Shown here in pieces: positions 6,215 through 6,326 of a DNA stretch of 6,326 nucleotides (position 1 is the first letter of the stretch; every line of letters starts with the position of its first letter). The stretch comes from an uncultured Eubacteriales bacterium (GTDB lineage Bacteria > Bacillota > Clostridia > Christensenellales > UBA1242): assembly GCA_948971535.1 (NCBI GenBank), contig CARFEX010000055.1, forward strand, positions 1 to 6,326. The letters are read 5' to 3'. The position numbers were made by a program, and so were the translations under genes. A model generated the notes under the pieces. The model did not search any database. It saw only the letters and a program-made list of their open reading frames with translations, and had not been told where the DNA came from.

Positions 6215-6326
6215 ATGTCAAAACGAATAGATAGAGCCAATAGTGAACTTCAAAGATGTATAGCTGAAATAATAGGAACAAAAATGAATGACCCTAGAAT
6301 AAGTCCATTTTTGTATGTAAGTGAAG
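6215..6326 (+). CDS. rbfA: Ribosome-binding factor A RbfA, 3' end beyond window
   Basis: RbfA binds the immature 30S subunit near the decoding region and is needed for 16S 5'-end and helix 1 maturation, most strongly in the cold. Only the first 37 codons are present. They read MSKRIDRANSELQRCIAEII, then GTKMNDPRISPFLYVSE, matching the family start (RxxRVxxxIxxELxxII followed by a DPRI motif leading into the KH-type fold). The ATG follows AAAAGGAG by six bases. It sits 62 nt after infB, the largest gap inside the operon, and no ylxP-like gene lies between as it does in Bacillus. The structured leader just upstream suggests its translation may be set separately from infB. Confidence 0.92.
   Translation, partial: MSKRIDRANSELQRCIAEIIGTKMNDPRISPFLYVSE

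Overview
This is an AT-rich window (GC about one third by eye) carrying the conserved ribosome-maturation and translation-initiation operon in the order rimP - nusA - ylxR (rnpM) - ylxQ - infB - rbfA, all on the + strand. The order, the presence of ylxR and ylxQ, a NusA without C-terminal AR repeats, strong AGGAG-type ribosome binding sites and a PolC-type protein just upstream all point to a low-GC Bacillota bacterium, probably a Clostridia lineage. I cannot name a genus. TAA is the main stop codon (TAG once), and three of the six operon genes start with TTG.

Layout: 1-1190 holds the 3' part of a gene for a PolC-derived protein. It has a PolC N-terminal-like segment, an OB fold and a DEDDh 3'-5' exonuclease, and it stops right after the exonuclease with no PHP or polymerase domain. 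The AT-rich gap 1191-1358 carries a clear sigma-A promoter (TTGATT, 17 bp, TATAAT with an extended -10 TG) and a 5' leader with a strong hairpin. From 1359 to 6152 the genes rimP, nusA, ylxR, ylxQ and infB are tightly packed (gaps of 12-20 nt, or a 14-nt overlap). A 62-nt gap with a second structured leader precedes rbfA, which runs off the right edge.

The operon products act together. RimP and RbfA mature the 30S subunit, IF2 loads initiator tRNA and joins subunits, and NusA controls transcription elongation, pausing and antitermination. YlxR/RnpM and YlxQ are small RNA-associated proteins that nearly always travel with nusA and infB.

Most of the window is ordinary housekeeping sequence and I see no mobile element, CRISPR array, tRNA or defence system. 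Three things merit a second look. The first is the polymerase-less PolC derivative sitting where Bacillota often keep polC. The second is a pair of leader hairpins, before rimP and before rbfA, that share one logic: an SD-like 5' arm, an anti-SD 3' arm, then the real SD. The rbfA leader contains an exact copy of the 16S anti-SD core CCTCCTTT. The third is a strongly Asn/Gln/Arg/aromatic-rich, prion-like disordered stretch in IF2.
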